Program-made: the position numbers and the translations under genes
The notes under the pieces: model-generated
The model's database searches: none
Told to the model about the DNA's origin: nothing
Seen by the model: the letters and a program-made list of their open reading frames with translations, nothing else
Shown: piece by piece, positions 45,152 to 57,031 of the stretch
Position numbering within the stretch: position 1 is the first letter of the stretch
Layout: every line of letters starts with the position of its first letter
DNA from: Portulaca oleracea
Lineage: Eukaryota > Streptophyta > Magnoliopsida > Caryophyllales > Portulacaceae
Assembly (NCBI GenBank): GCA_029582165.1
Contig: CM055890.1
Location: 3,638,044 to 3,702,043, forward strand
Length of the DNA stretch: 64,000 nucleotides
Direction of reading: 5' to 3'

Positions 45152-46430
45152 ATCTTCTTAGCAAAGGAATGATCTGGGAAAGCCTGAGCCCTTGTGCAGT
45201 ACCAGTTTTACTAGTTCCTAAAAAGGATGGCAGTCAGAGAATGTGCATAGACTGCAGAGCCATTAATAAGATTGCCAACAAATACAGGTTTCATATACCT
45301 AGGCTCGAAGATCTTCTTGATGAGCTCCATGGGTCTCAAGTGTTTTCAAAGATTGATCTAAGAAGTGGCTACTATCGTATTAGAATTTATGAAGGTGATG
45401 AATGGAAAACAACATTTAAGACAAAGGGAGGTCTATTTGAATGGCTTGTGATTCCCTTTGGCTTAACGAATGCCCCTTCTACATTTATGAGACTTATGAA
45501 GTAGGTACTGAAACCTTTGATTGGCAGTTGTGTGGTAGTTTATTTTGATGATATCTTGTTTTATAGTAAGATAGAAGCAGAACATCAGCAACACTTAAAG
45601 CAAGTGATGGAGGTTTTATCTAAGGAAAAGTTGTATGGAAATGTGAAGAAGTGTCAGTTCTTCACACACCAAGTTATTTTTCTTAGTTATATAGTGTCAG
45701 CTGATGGTATTCAAGTTGATCAGGAAAAGATCAAGGTCGTTCAAGAGTGGCCAGTACCCAGTTCTATCCAACAAATCAGAAGCTTTCATGGATTGGCTTC
45801 TTTTTACAGGAGATTTGTGAGGAATTTCAGCACCCTTATGGCACTAATGACTAAAGTTATCAAAGGCAAGTCTTTTTAATGGACTCCGGCAGCACAGAAA
45901 GCCTTTGAGAAAATAAAAGAAATGCTTACAACAACACCTATTCTTACTCTGCCAAGCTTTTCTAAAGTCTTTGAAGTTGAGTGTGATGCCTCAGGGCTTG
46001 GTATAGGAGTTGTCCTATCCCAAGAGGGCAGAGCTATAGCCTATTTCAGTGAGAAATTAAATTAAGCCAAGAAGAAATACAACACTTATGATAAAGAGTT
46101 CTATGCAATTATTATAGCTCTTGAGCATTAGAGACATTATCTTGTTGGAGGAGAATTTATTCTGCACAGTGATAATCATGAAGCTCTAAAATTTATTCAA
46201 TGGCAACAAAAGCTTAATCCCATACAAGCTAAATGGGTAGAGTTTATGCAGTCTTTTCACTTTATGATTCACCACAAGTTGGGAAGTATGAATAAGGGAG
46301 CTAATGCCCTTTCAAGGAGATTTTTCTTATTACATATCGATTCCAAAATCCTAGGATTTGAGCAACTGAAGGTTCTTTATTCTGATGATGATGATTTTAA
46401 GGAGAAGTTTCAAGCTTGTTAACAACATCC
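45152..46430 (+). pseudogene. E5 reverse transcriptase and RNase H
   Basis: The frame starts [20 protein letters not shown], then [46 protein letters not shown], a stop, then the catalytic VVVYFDDILFYSK with both Asp intact. Thumb: FLSYIVSADGIQVD, FHGLASFYRRFVRNFS. RNase [53 protein letters not shown]. Stops sit where CAG, CAA or TGG codons are expected, for example after LEH and MRLMK. Confidence 0.85.
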
Positions 46431-49126
46431 TCTGGGTCTGTATCATACAGATTAGGGATTTTTATTTAAAGGAAGCAAATTATGTATTCCTAAAAGCTGC
46501 ATTACAGAAATATTGATCTCATAAGTTCATGGAGGAGGTTTTGCTGGTCATTTTGGCATTGAAAAGACACTCATTATGCTGAAAAAGCATTACTTTTGGC
46601 CAAAAATGGGAAGAGATGTGGAGCATCTTGTCAAGAGGTGCAATATTTGCAAACTTTCCAAGACTTAAAGCCTACCTCAAGGGCTTTATACCCCTCTACC
46701 AGTTACTAAAGGTCTTAGGGAAGATGTTAGTGACAGAGTCGCAAACGCACGGTGTACGTACTAGCACGTCAAGGTTGGTCCCACAGGGACTCAATTAGCA
46801 GCACAGAAAACTAATCTCTATCTCGATTGCTAAGCTAATCAGGTTTTGGTTTTGGAAGACTTGAAAAAATAATTAAAACTAATAAAGCAGGAAAAAGAAA
46901 ATCAATCAAAAATTATATCAAGAAAGAAAGACTTCTAGGGAGATGCTAACCTAACAATGAGTTCAATTACTAAAACCTAGCCTGCACAATCATACATTCA
47001 AGAATGAATCAAGAATCGATAACCTCTTAATTCTATCGCCCTTTCGATGCTAAATAGAATTATTCTAAACAAACCTAATCAACAACTTTCGTCTGCCTTT
47101 TAGCTTAAACAGAATTGAAGGTCTTAAAAGTCAGATTATCTAATGATTCCCTAGTTTACTACTCCTTTTTCAACTTTCATAAGCCTAGGTAGACATGTTG
47201 GTAGTCAAATTACCCTAATTCACCTTTCAGTACTTCTCAGGTTAATCTCAAACTTACAAATATTCAAGGCCTTAAGAATACTCATAAACATGGAAAACAC
47301 AACCTTCTATTGATTCTAATCAATAATTCATGCACAAACTAATAACAAACAATCAAACTACATTGTTTGGAGTTGCAAAACCCTAGAATTCAAGAAATCT
47401 ACTCGCTCATATTCAATGAAAACACAAAACAAGTTTCAAACATCATAATTGAATCTCAAAACTAAGAAGGTTATCAAAAAGAAAGAATACAACCCGTCGA
47501 GCCTTTCGATCCCGGGGTAGAACCTTCTCGGCGAACGTCGCTCCTTTCCTTTGCGAATCTTGATCTTGGTTTCTCTTGAATCGATTCGATCTTGAATCTT
47601 GATGGTAGGGAAGAGGAGTAGAATGGAAGTATTAGGGCTCTCTTTTCTCTTCTCGACGGCCAAAGAACGAAGGAAAACTGATAGATAATGAATTCCCCTT
47701 GAAAAACCGTCGCTTCCTCCCTTTTCTCTTCTTGACGGACCGTGGTGATCACCACGGGCTGCCCGAGGTTGCCACTGTCCCGCTTCTTTCTTCTTTCCTT
47801 CGCCAAAATGAGCTGGGCAAGTCCGCCACGGACCGTGGCCACCACCACGGGCTGCCCAAGGTTGCTGCTGCCCGGCTATTCCTTGCTCCTTTCCATCCCA
47901 AATTTGTATCACGGTTTTGGTTTGACATGTAGAGGTCCGTGGTATATTCACTCTTGCCTGAAGTTGAGAGAGAGTTGGTGTTTTGGCCTCAAAACCTACA
48001 AATTCACATAAAAAACAACAACACCAAGTGTAGTAGGGAAATTGGAATAAAAATCAAGGTTCACACACAAAATTATCCCTAATTCACTATTGAAAACCCC
48101 CAAAAACATAGTCATGAAACGCAGTTATCAGTTAGTCTTGATTTTACAGTGGGACTACCTAGAACTCAGAGCGGTAAGGACTCTCTCATGATTATTGTTG
48201 ATAGATTCTCAAAAATGGCACATTTTATTCCATGTAATACTACCTATGATTATGTGAAAGTTGTTGATCTATATTTTCAAGAGGTAGTCAGATTACATGG
48301 CATTCCTAGGTCTATGGTTTCAGACAGGGATACCAAGTTCTTGGGCCATTTTTGGATCAATTTAGTGAAGAACATGGGAACTCAACTCTAGCTTAGTACC
48401 ACCTATCATCCCTAGACAGATGGACAAACAGAGGTCACCAACATAACCTTAGGTGCACTCTTGAGAGGCTTGGTAAATAGAAACAAAGGATGTTGGGATT
48501 CTATGCTACCCCAACTAGAGTTTCCATTTAACAAGGCCCCAAGTAAAGCTATTGGTTATTTACCTTTCCAAGTAGTTTGCGGTCTGAATCTAATCACACA
48601 TTTAGATTTAGTCCCTCAAGCTACTTCTGTCAAGTTTAGCTATGAAGCTAAAGTAAGGGCTAAACAAATAAAAGAGTTCCATCAGCAAGTGCAACAACAA
48701 ATTGAAAAACATAATGAGAAAATAGTAGCAGCAGCAGAAAATCAGAAGAGAAAAAGTGTTGCGTTTGTTCCAGTTGACTTAGTATGGGTACACCTCACTA
48801 AAGACAAGTTTCCAAGTAGGAAAAAATGGAAGCTTGTGTCCAGGGCAAATGGTCCATTCGAAGTATTGGAACAAGTCAATGAGAATGCATATAAGTTGGA
48901 TTTGTCTGAAGATTATAGAGGCAGTGTAACCTTCAATGTTGCAGATCTCAGGCCTTACTATCTAGAAGAGGAGGGTTTGCCAAGTTTGAGGACAAATTTT
49001 TCACAGCCTGGGGAGGATGATGGAGGTCCATCTCAACCTGCATTGCTAATTGGGACAACATGGCATTTAGAGAGGACTTTCTTCCCTGAAGTCCACAGCA
49101 GGTCCATTCCTACTGGGATATTGTGA
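46431..49126 (+). pseudogene. E5 integrase, split by a solo LTR, ending inside the 3' LTR
   Basis: The first part (46431-46730) has VHGGGFAGHFGIEKT and RCNICKLSKT (HHCC kept). After the solo LTR it resumes at 48131: [43 protein letters not shown] (DDE readable). C-terminus: DLVWVHLTKDKFP, FEVLEQVNENAYKLDL, FNVADLRPYYLEEEGLPSLRT. The frame passes the purine tract and LTR start (49018) and stops at 49126, adding 36 LTR-encoded residues. Confidence 0.85.
46731..48130 (-). repeat. Solo LTR (Athila/Tat type) in E5 integrase
   Basis: 1400 bp from TGACAGAGTCGC to GCAGTTATCA, flanked by the perfect duplication GTTAG (46726-46730; 48131-48135). Minus orientation is inferred from GGTTGGTCCCACAGGGAC near the left end, placed like the TCGGTCTCAGGGA word of the E1 LTR. 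It carries the perfect palindrome CCGTGGTGATCACCACGG (47740-47757) and a near copy CCGTGGCCACCACCACGG (47833-47850). The open frames inside it resemble nothing known. Confidence 0.88.
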
Positions 49127-50270
49127 GGATTTTAGGAGGGCTTAAGTCCCTCTTACAGCAAGAAAGAAGCAGCTAGGGAAGACAGGTCCTAGGGTAATTT
49201 TGAAGCTATGAAAGGAAGAAATGTGATCACCCAAGGAGCCAGTGCAGAAGGCAGCTTCGGCCTTAAGAACCAAATTTCAATTCATGCAATTGAACCTTGG
49301 CAGAACCCCAACCTATGAAATCAGGGTTCATGTTATTTTAAGGTTTGAACAAGCTGTTGGTATAGAGGTATTGCCATTTAGTGGTCTTTATGTATTCCTT
49401 AGTCCAACAGCAACTTATGATCGAGGAGTGCAAGTAACTGAGATCCCATGACATTTTCTACAGCAAGTTCTTAGTCCTAAGCATGCATACGATCAAGCAG
49501 CTGGACATTTTTGGAATTCCTTGCTTTGTTAAGGTCATTTGGTCATTTACTTTTTAATGGTCGAATTAGCTCAGTGAGTTCTATCACTACCAGCAGCTAG
49601 CAGCAAGGAGAACTAAAATACATCAAGTGGAAGGATGACTAATGCAGTAAGGAAGTCGCTGCTAGCCCAATCAGAGACAGCCAGGAACCTTCATTTTATT
49701 TTGATGTTTCTTTGATGTAATTAGTTGTAATTATGTATTGTATTAGCTTAAAGCAGCTCACTTATGTTTATTAGTTGAGCTTAACAGTAGTTTAGAGGTT
49801 TCTTCCAGCTTAGGAAACCTCAGTTACTCGAGGTAAAGCCAGCTGCTTGCTTAAAGCAGCATATATAAGCCAGCTCTTTGTAATATCATTGATCATGTGA
49901 GTTTTATGCAATCAGTCGAGCTTGGCTCCTGTATATGTGAGTGTCTCATAACTCTCGTTCATTTCTACTTGTTTGTAACTATGCTGTAGCAGGCTTAGAA
50001 GGTGTTAAGTTGAGCTTGATTGCAATAGGAGTGGTGTGGTCTATATCTCCGAGAGTTATTGAGTACTGCCCTTGTGTTCTCTTGTTGTGGTGTGGTTTAA
50101 TTTGTTTCAGTAGGAAGCACAAGTTTTCTATCTATTCTTGTTTGTTTTTCGTTCCTTGATGCTTTTCCTTCCTTAGAAAAAGCTTAAGTCGAATTTTCAA
50201 GGTCGGGGAGGGCCATTGGTGTTTGTATAGGCCAGTGCACTCTGATTAGTTTTGGTCTGCACATACATCA
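49018..50270 (+). repeat. E5 3' LTR
   Basis: TGATGGAGGTCCATC..ACATACATCA, 1253 bp, preceded by the purine tract GGGGAGGA. The termini match E3 LTRs but most of the body differs. ATATATAAG near 49861 is a likely TATA box. Confidence 0.82.
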
Positions 50271-50524
50271 CCGACTGAGCCTTGACCTAAGAAAAAGTAA
50301 GCCAGAAACACTACTCTTCAGCACAAGGAACCAATCGAGCATATATACGAGTGGAGTGAAAAATGTGAAGTTTGGTCGCAAACTTGCAAGTAGCCTTAAA
50401 TGCTCTTAATAATTTTTTTGAAATTAGAAACACTGGTTGAGTAGTTAGATTTGCAGCCTTGTGTGTAGACCTACTTTTGTGCTTATCTCGTTAAGTTTGC
50501 CTCTTATTCTCATAAGTTTACTTC
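50271..50524. other. Short stretch between E5 and C, nothing recognised
   Basis: 254 bp, A/T-rich, with no coding similarity or paired ends seen. CCGAC (50271-50275) would be the E5 target duplication. This may be one of the few non-element stretches. Confidence 0.4.
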
Positions 50525-52324
50525 TGTAGACACCGAATTTCATACTAGGACAAGTGTACAAATCAAGCACAATAAGAAAACAGGCTAGAAAGAAAGCAAA
50601 ATCAATGGGTCTTCCTCAATCAAAAGCTATCGGGCCAACCCACTACAAAAAACCTTCATTTTCCGCCCTTTCCGCATACATGTGCCCACCATTTCGAATC
50701 CCAATTTTTCCACAAGTATCATTGGCCCTACTTCTTTTGATGAGAATAAATTACTCATCATAAGCTTTCCAATGCCTTTTGAATTGCCTAAATCGAAGTC
50801 CAGATGAAGAAATTATGGTCGTTTGAAGTTGGCTTAGACAAATAAGATGGCTAGGCGGCCTTGCTCTTTTTCTAGCCCAGAAATCAGGCCCGAAAGCACG
50901 TTTGGCCCAACAAAAATTGGAAGGACTAGCGGCCTTCCTATTTTCCTCAAGCCTCCAGCCATGCCAAGAATGTGCGCCCCAGCACATGGAAAAATAGGAA
51001 GGCTCGGCGACCTTCCTCAATTCCATGGACCGGGAATTGACCGCCACGCTAGCAACGCGTGTGCATGCAAATTGAAGGTCAAGCGGGCTTCTTATTTGGT
51101 TTGATCTTCGTGCCAATTCTTTTTTCCCTCCATCCTATCATCATCCCATGATCATAACATGGGAATTTCGACCCATGATCATGGCATATTGGTCTAAAGG
51201 GCATGATCCATGGGATCATGTCCCTCTCCTTCCATCTTCATCCATCCACCCTCCAACTATAAATAACCCCCTCGTCCTCACTCATTTCATCAACCAATAC
51301 AATGAACATTTCTCACCAACTATCATCATCCACACTCCTCAATTCTCTACTATCATCCATCGTTTTCTATTCTCTCCATCATCACTATCATAATCCCCTC
51401 CCATACTTCATCCATCTTCTACACTATCATCCTCATTACTTCATTGAATTCATTTTCCACTACCATCAAAAAGCCTTCATTCCAAGTTATGATCAACTCA
51501 CGATCGAGGATCCATCATAAGAAGCTCGATCTTCCATTCATCCTATCAAAGTTTCAAGTGAGGTTCCTTCATCCTTTAAGTTGCAATAATGTAGTTTACT
51601 TTATGTAAACGTTTTATTTGTACATTTATTTTGTAAAATCGTCATTCTTTTATTTCATTTGCATGTTCGAATCTTAATTTCGTGAAATTTATTAAAAGTT
51701 ATCCCCGCTCAATGTCATTTCAAGTTTGATTTTAGTAGAGTCTGTTTTTCTAACAGGCGGATTCGAGAATTACTTTAATTCTCGAATTCGTAACGTTGCC
51801 CCCGAACTTAGAATTCGGGTTTGTAGACCGGAGTAACATTTCATTATTTTCGGTTTGTCGGTTTCCTTAAATCGACTGACAACTCTTTCTTTGATTTAAT
51901 CTATTTTTATTGTTTAACATGCTTGTTTATTATGTCGATGGAATTTACATAAAATGATTCACATATACCCATATTCCAATCAGGAGCCTAACCAAGAGAA
52001 AGTATCATAGAAAAATCATAGGTTATGCGGCCTTCGATTTTTCTAGATATTTTCTATTGATTTTCATCGACCCTTAAGATTCTTATTTGGCCCGGGTTTG
52101 AATCGGACTTAATGTGAAATTATTTGTAAATTAATTTGATATAATTTCAAGTATGGGAACAATAAAAATCGATTATTAAATAAAGAAAAGTCACAATTCA
52201 AAAACGAATTTCATAAAATAAAAATATCCTTATTTAAGGATTAAGCAACCTTAATCTGCTCCCAATCATAACTTAAGTAGTGCTTCGAAACTATTCCCCG
52301 AACGGGAATTTTTAGGGTCCTACA
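50525..52324 (+). repeat. Element C 5' LTR
   Basis: TGTAGACACCGAATT..GGTCCTACA, 1800 bp, followed by GAT and the primer site. TATAAATA is at 51258-51265. Upstream, 50850-51090 holds several imperfect palindromes, e.g. GGAAGGCTCGGCGACCTTCC and GAAGGACTAGCGGCCTTCC. It shares edges and the region after TATA with the B LTR. Small open frames inside on both strands are not genes. Confidence 0.85.
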
Positions 52325-52327
52325 GAT

Positions 52328-52345
52328 TGGCGACTCCACTGGGGA
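52328..52345 (+). other. Element C primer binding site, tRNA-Arg
   Basis: TGGCGACTCCACTGGGGA, an exact match to the complement of the plant tRNA-Arg(ACG) 3' end including CCA, as I recall that tRNA. Confidence 0.88.
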
Positions 52346-53357
52346 AACTTAAAAAGTGGGTAAAACTTTAACAAATTTAGTTGTTTTGAAATTGTAAAAC
52401 GGAAAAAATTTATTTATTTCACGATTTTATTATTCATTGAGGCATTCTGCATACCGGGCTACTACATCGGTCTTTTGACACGGGAGCACAAAGGCGACGG
52501 TTTAGGATAAACCTAGGATTTTTCCCCGAGAGCAGGCAGGCACTACTTGTGTGATGCACTCTACATCGCCAAGCATTTGGTCTCTCCTCTCACCCATGTT
52601 ATACTCCGAGGCTTTCTTGAATTTCGAAGAGCAACACCTCTCACACTTTACTCATAGTGAACGGGCCCATTTTTGTACAAAGGTTGATTATTTTAATTAA
52701 TAAAAAAACACTCGACTCACCTTTGATGATATATATGACCCTTTATGATGTTCTCTAAATAAAGGTCCAAAAAAACCTGACTAAAGTCTCAATAAAGTTA
52801 ATGGATAACATCCTAGGCTGTACAATAGTCACTAAGCTTGAGTAAATTAATTTATAGATTTAATTATTAAATCCATCACATTTATGGTCGGCTCTTTGTT
52901 AGGCCCAACCATATTGGATTTACTAATTAAGCCTACAAAATAATTATAACTCGCTTATTGTTGGCTTTATTCAGTCCTTTACAATATCCATTTTCCTTGA
53001 GTAAATGAAAAAAAATAAAAAGAAAAAAAAGTATAGACTATTGATCTTGCTGAACATTATCTTAATCCGCATAATAGCCACTATGGCTCAAGTTGTCTAA
53101 ACCTAGTCAGCCCAACTTACAGATTCTCCTTAAAACGGTCGGACCATGGATAGGGCCCATCTGAATTGAGAAACACTGACTTGTGCTTTCCAACATATAA
53201 CTAGCTCGCTATATTTGACTTTATTCGGCCCTTTATAATGTTTTGTTGTTTAGTCCATATAGAGTTAGGTCATGCACTCCCAAGAAGAGGGTGAGTCATC
53301 TTTCGGTCAACATGAAGGCGTCGAGTCTGTTAGGGTCCCATATAGGTCTTTTTAGAC
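52346..53357 (+). other. Element C leader
   Basis: Noncoding and similar to the leaders of A and B: GCATACCGGGCTAC, CTTTGATGAT, ATTCGGCCCTTTATAATG and GGGTGAGTCA words in the same order. Confidence 0.65.
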
Positions 53358-54860
53358 ATGCATGCATCGGGTAGTCAAGTGTTAGAGTCAATCATCGAGT
53401 CACTAACAAATTTCCATACAGGCAAGTTAGGAGATCAACTCCGGGCCCGCATCAGAGATCCACATACCAGCCAACTAGTCCCGAATCCAACCCGTGAACT
53501 GTCCGTCACTCGAGTCATAGTCTATATCATGGCTGAAGAACGATTCCAAGAGATCCATGTCCAAGGCGTTGAAGCCAACATCCCGAAACAACTGGAGGAT
53601 CTTTACAATAAGATGTAAGGCTCAGTCTTTGCAAATTCCTTCGAATAGGAGCAAAAGATCGAGAAGAGGCTCCATGAGCAACATCAAGTAATGGATGGCA
53701 TGCTGCAGGCTATCACAAAGATCAATGAGAAGTTGGGTCTAAGTGCTAAAGGAGATGATGACGTGGTGGAAGTCCATGAATCTAAGCCTGAACTTTTTAA
53801 GACACTTGTAGAGGATAAGTTAGGGGGCTTAAGATTATTCAGAGGGAAGCCCAAAACTACTTTGGAGATTCCTAAGCTCATGGAGGACCCAACTGTTAAG
53901 GCTTTAGAGCAAAAGTTGGAAAACATCACCAACATAATGAGCATTGTGCCAACCTTTGCTGACAAGTACATAGATGTGCCTTTGCCTATCCACCCTATCA
54001 TGAAAATCGCTAACAAGATTGAGGTGTCTAATATTAAATTCATGCCATTTGAGAATCCTACTAACCACATTGAGGAGTTCATGCGATTGGCACCTCTCAA
54101 TAAGATTGATGTTGACTTGAACTCTACAGTCTTCCCATCCACTCTAGATGGAGAAGCCAAAGTATGGTACCATGCCCTAGCACCTCAAGTCAAGGCTGAT
54201 TTGAGCGAGTTATTTAAGGCCTTTATCAATCATTACAACCGTATCCAGAAGAAGCAGACCACAGTGGAATACATAACCACCATGAAACAAAGGGAAGACA
54301 AGTCCTTCCTGGACTATTTCGAAAGGTGACACACCAAGCTGTCTCACATCAAAGAGATCATACCTTTGCGTCTTCAACTGACTACATTCAAGCAGGGACT
54401 CAAGAGTAGCCTGGCTTGGCACTTGGGATACCATGTGATCAAGGACTTCGATTACATGAAGGACCTTTGCATCCAACTTGAAACAATGAACAATGAGAAG
54501 GTCGCTGCCCAAAGGTGGAGGAATTCCAGTCCTAATAGGAGGGCGACTGGTTTGCCCAGCCACCTTTCTAAGAGCGCTGAGACTAATGTAACTCAGTCAG
54601 GAATCCAACTAAAGTACGACCATTACACCCCACTTGACACCACCTACGTTGATTCTTTGGCTCATCTCTTAAGAAAAAACCTGATTGAGTTGCCTTTACC
54701 AAGACCAGAGCTAGAAACGATGTGCCCAAGCTGGGATGAAAGTGCATTATGTGACTATCACAGGTGTAAGGGACGTGACACCGAGAAGTGTTGGACCTTG
54801 AAGAATAAGATTGAGGGTATGATCTGGTCAGGGAAATTTCCTCTGCCAAAAGTAGTATAG
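53358..54860 (+). pseudogene. Element C gag (three in-frame stops)
   Basis: One frame of about 500 codons with stops near 53616, 53647 and 54327. The start could be 53358 or the later MAEERFQEIHVQ at 53529. It has a coiled N-terminus (EKRLHEQHQVMDGMLQAITK), a Pro/Leu linker, and the gag core KFMPFENPTNHIEEFMRLAP, FPSTLDGEAKVWYHALAP, LFKAFINHYNRIQKKQTTV and KSFLDYFER. A C-terminal CDYHRCKGRDTEKCWTLKNKI with Cys/His replaces a standard zinc knuckle, as in Tat/Ogre gag. The lack of frameshifts makes it the best-preserved gag here. Confidence 0.85.
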
Positions 54861-55967
54861 AAAGCTAACTAGAGCAACGACCCACTAGGAGCAGGAAGAG
54901 GACTTTTGAAGTTAGCTAAAGTGTGAATTCCTTTGAGCATTCTGTTTCAGAGTCTGTTGAGGGGGCATTAAGTCGGTCTGTGATATGCTTGTCTTTTGAA
55001 TTCAATATGATGCATCTATTTGATTGTGATTGTTTGAGAATTTCGTGCTTGTACTCTTAACTTGAGTTGAAAAGCTCCTTTACCCATTCATTAGCCTTAA
55101 CATCCAAGTCTGGCATATCCATTTGTCATCACCCTCATATGCCCTTCCATTCATAAAGTTTTTCATCCAACAAATCCAGGGTTTAAAATAAAATTAAAGA
55201 AAAGAGAGAAAAAAAAAAGAAAAAAGAAAAAGAGGGAAGTCAGTCTGTATTCATTAAGTAGACTGGGTAAAAGGAGAGATGACCAAAACCACAAGTCTGT
55301 TGAAAGTGGACATCTTTATGCTTATAGACCAACAACTTGAACAAAATGTGCCTAGGACAGCGTGCTACCGCCTCACCACACATATCAGCATCTGTATCAC
55401 CTGTTACCTTCCCCTTCGCCCACAGCATCTACCTCTCTACCCTAAGTTCCCATTCACCAAATCATCCCTCTTTACATCACTCATAATCGTCACCATTTGA
55501 AAACCCTTAGCCTTGACCAACGCGGTCATTCTCTTCATAACCACTCCCTATCTACCCCAAATCCAGAAGGTGTGTTGTGACTAATATCAACAGAAAGACA
55601 GACATGATTCAATCCCATGGAGAAGAAAGTCGAAATAAGAGAAGAAAGAAAAAAAAAAGAAAAAAAAGAGAGAATTCCTAGTTGGTCCACTAACATGGGT
55701 CGGCTTGAGTGGTACGGAACTCGTGTCCCTTAAGCACGTTGTTTGCATATAGAAAAACCTATGTTGGGAGAGTAAACCCCATTTGGGTCTTCTATATCTC
55801 AAAGCATGCAAAACAAAAAAGGAATAAGTGCAAAAAAAAGTGAGAGAAAAAAAAAGAAAAGAGGAAAAAAGGTAAGAAACTAGAGACGGAGCTAATAGTC
55901 ACGCACACTGAAAAACCATTCATAAACCACCCAATTTGTTCTCAAGGTTTGTGCCCAAGCCTTCACA
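54861..55967 (+). other. Element C post-gag noncoding region with a block shared with E2
   Basis: No protease or RT words. Three A-rich stretches (55186-55240, 55620-55670, 55820-55875) flank the block 55676-55800. That block has TTGGTCCACTAACATGGGTC, TCCCTTAAGCACGTTGTTTG and GGGAGAGTAAACCCC, resembling E2 at 41915-42025. Confidence 0.6.
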
Positions 55968-56639
55968 CACTACAAGAAAATTGATATTTTGTGGCAATTT
56001 ATTAGTGGCAAATTTTAAAATGCTACAATATCTAAAAAAGTTATAGAACAATAGTAGCAAATATGATTTTGCCACAAAAAGGGGGTCTATTGTAGCAACC
56101 AGTGTAAAATGCTACAAAAGACCTTGAGTGAAAATCTAAAAATTTCAGCTAAAATTATTCCCTCTCAAATTTTGGAACCAAATTAAACATTCCCTCCCAT
56201 TAATTTATTTTTTCCATTTATTTTATTACCAAAATATTGCCTTCTTTCCCAGAATACTTATTCTATCAAAAAAAAAAAAAGAATACTTATACTAGAGAGC
56301 CAAATTGGACATTCCCCTTCAAATTCACGCCCGACGCTCAACTTGGAGAGACGCCCGAACCTAATCTTTTTCCTCGCTGCTAAGAACCGTCAGCCGACGT
56401 TCGACCGTCACCATCTCTATCGTTCGCCACCATCTCTGTCATCCGCCAGACCGCCACCTCCTCTGTCTTCCGCCGCTTTGGTGTATGTCTATTCGCTTCT
56501 GTGTTCCAAGAAGAGTCAACCGCCGTTTGACCTAATTCCATCGCTCCACGCCCGACACTCTACTTGGAGAGACACCCGATGTCAGGCCTCTCCCTCGCAG
56601 CTAAAAAGTGTCGACCGTCATTCGTCCACCACCCTCTCT

Positions 56640-57031
56640 GTAATTATTTGGTACCCTTACTTTTTGGGTTAGTAATTATTTGGTGCTTTTCCGGCCATTA
56701 ATTTTGGTGAAATGTTTTTTTGGTACCTCAACTTTTCAAAACTAATTTTGAGGTACTACTTTTTGGGTTAGTAATTATTTGGTGCTTTTCCGGCCATTAA
56801 TTTTATTAAGTGACCGAAATACCCTCATTCTTCTTCTTCTTCTTCAAGGGTATTTCTTCAAGAAGGCAAGAACAAGGGCATTTTGATCACTTAATAAAAT
56901 TAATGGCTGGAAAAGCACCAAATAATTACTAACCCAAAAAGTAAGGGTACCTCAAAATTAGTTTTGAAAAGTTGAGGTACCAGAAAAACATTTCACCAAA
57001 AGCTAGGGTACCTGAGAGTAATTTTTTGGAT
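56640..57031. mobile_element. Foldback-type MITE nested in the CACTA element
   Basis: Two long inverted arms around a CTTCTTCTT-rich centre (56825-56880). GGTGCTTTTCCGGCCATTAA on the left pairs with TTAATGGCTGGAAAAGCACC on the right, and GGTACCTCAACTTTTCAAAA with its complement. The left arm has an extra copy of its inner 65 bp (56640-56700) where its outer end should be, so this terminus was rearranged. The outer right end is near CTGAGAGTAATT at 57031. Confidence 0.75.

Larger units (their letters stand above)
45152..50270 (+). mobile_element. E5: CRM-like chromovirus, 5' half missing
   Basis: Begins inside RT at the E2 LTR edge and continues through RNase H, integrase and a 3' LTR (49018-50270). 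It is related to E3 in pol, but its LTR differs. A solo LTR interrupts integrase. No gag or 5' LTR of this element exists to the left of E2, so that flank was lost or moved. Confidence 0.82.

Noticed and set aside
47436..48011. Open frames on both strands in the solo LTR at 46731-48130
   Set aside because: They lie in a noncoding U3 with GC-rich palindromes and show no protein similarity I can recognise.
50751..51116. 121-codon minus frame and 85-codon plus frame
   Set aside because: Both fall in the C LTR upstream of its TATA box; composition comes from the palindromes.
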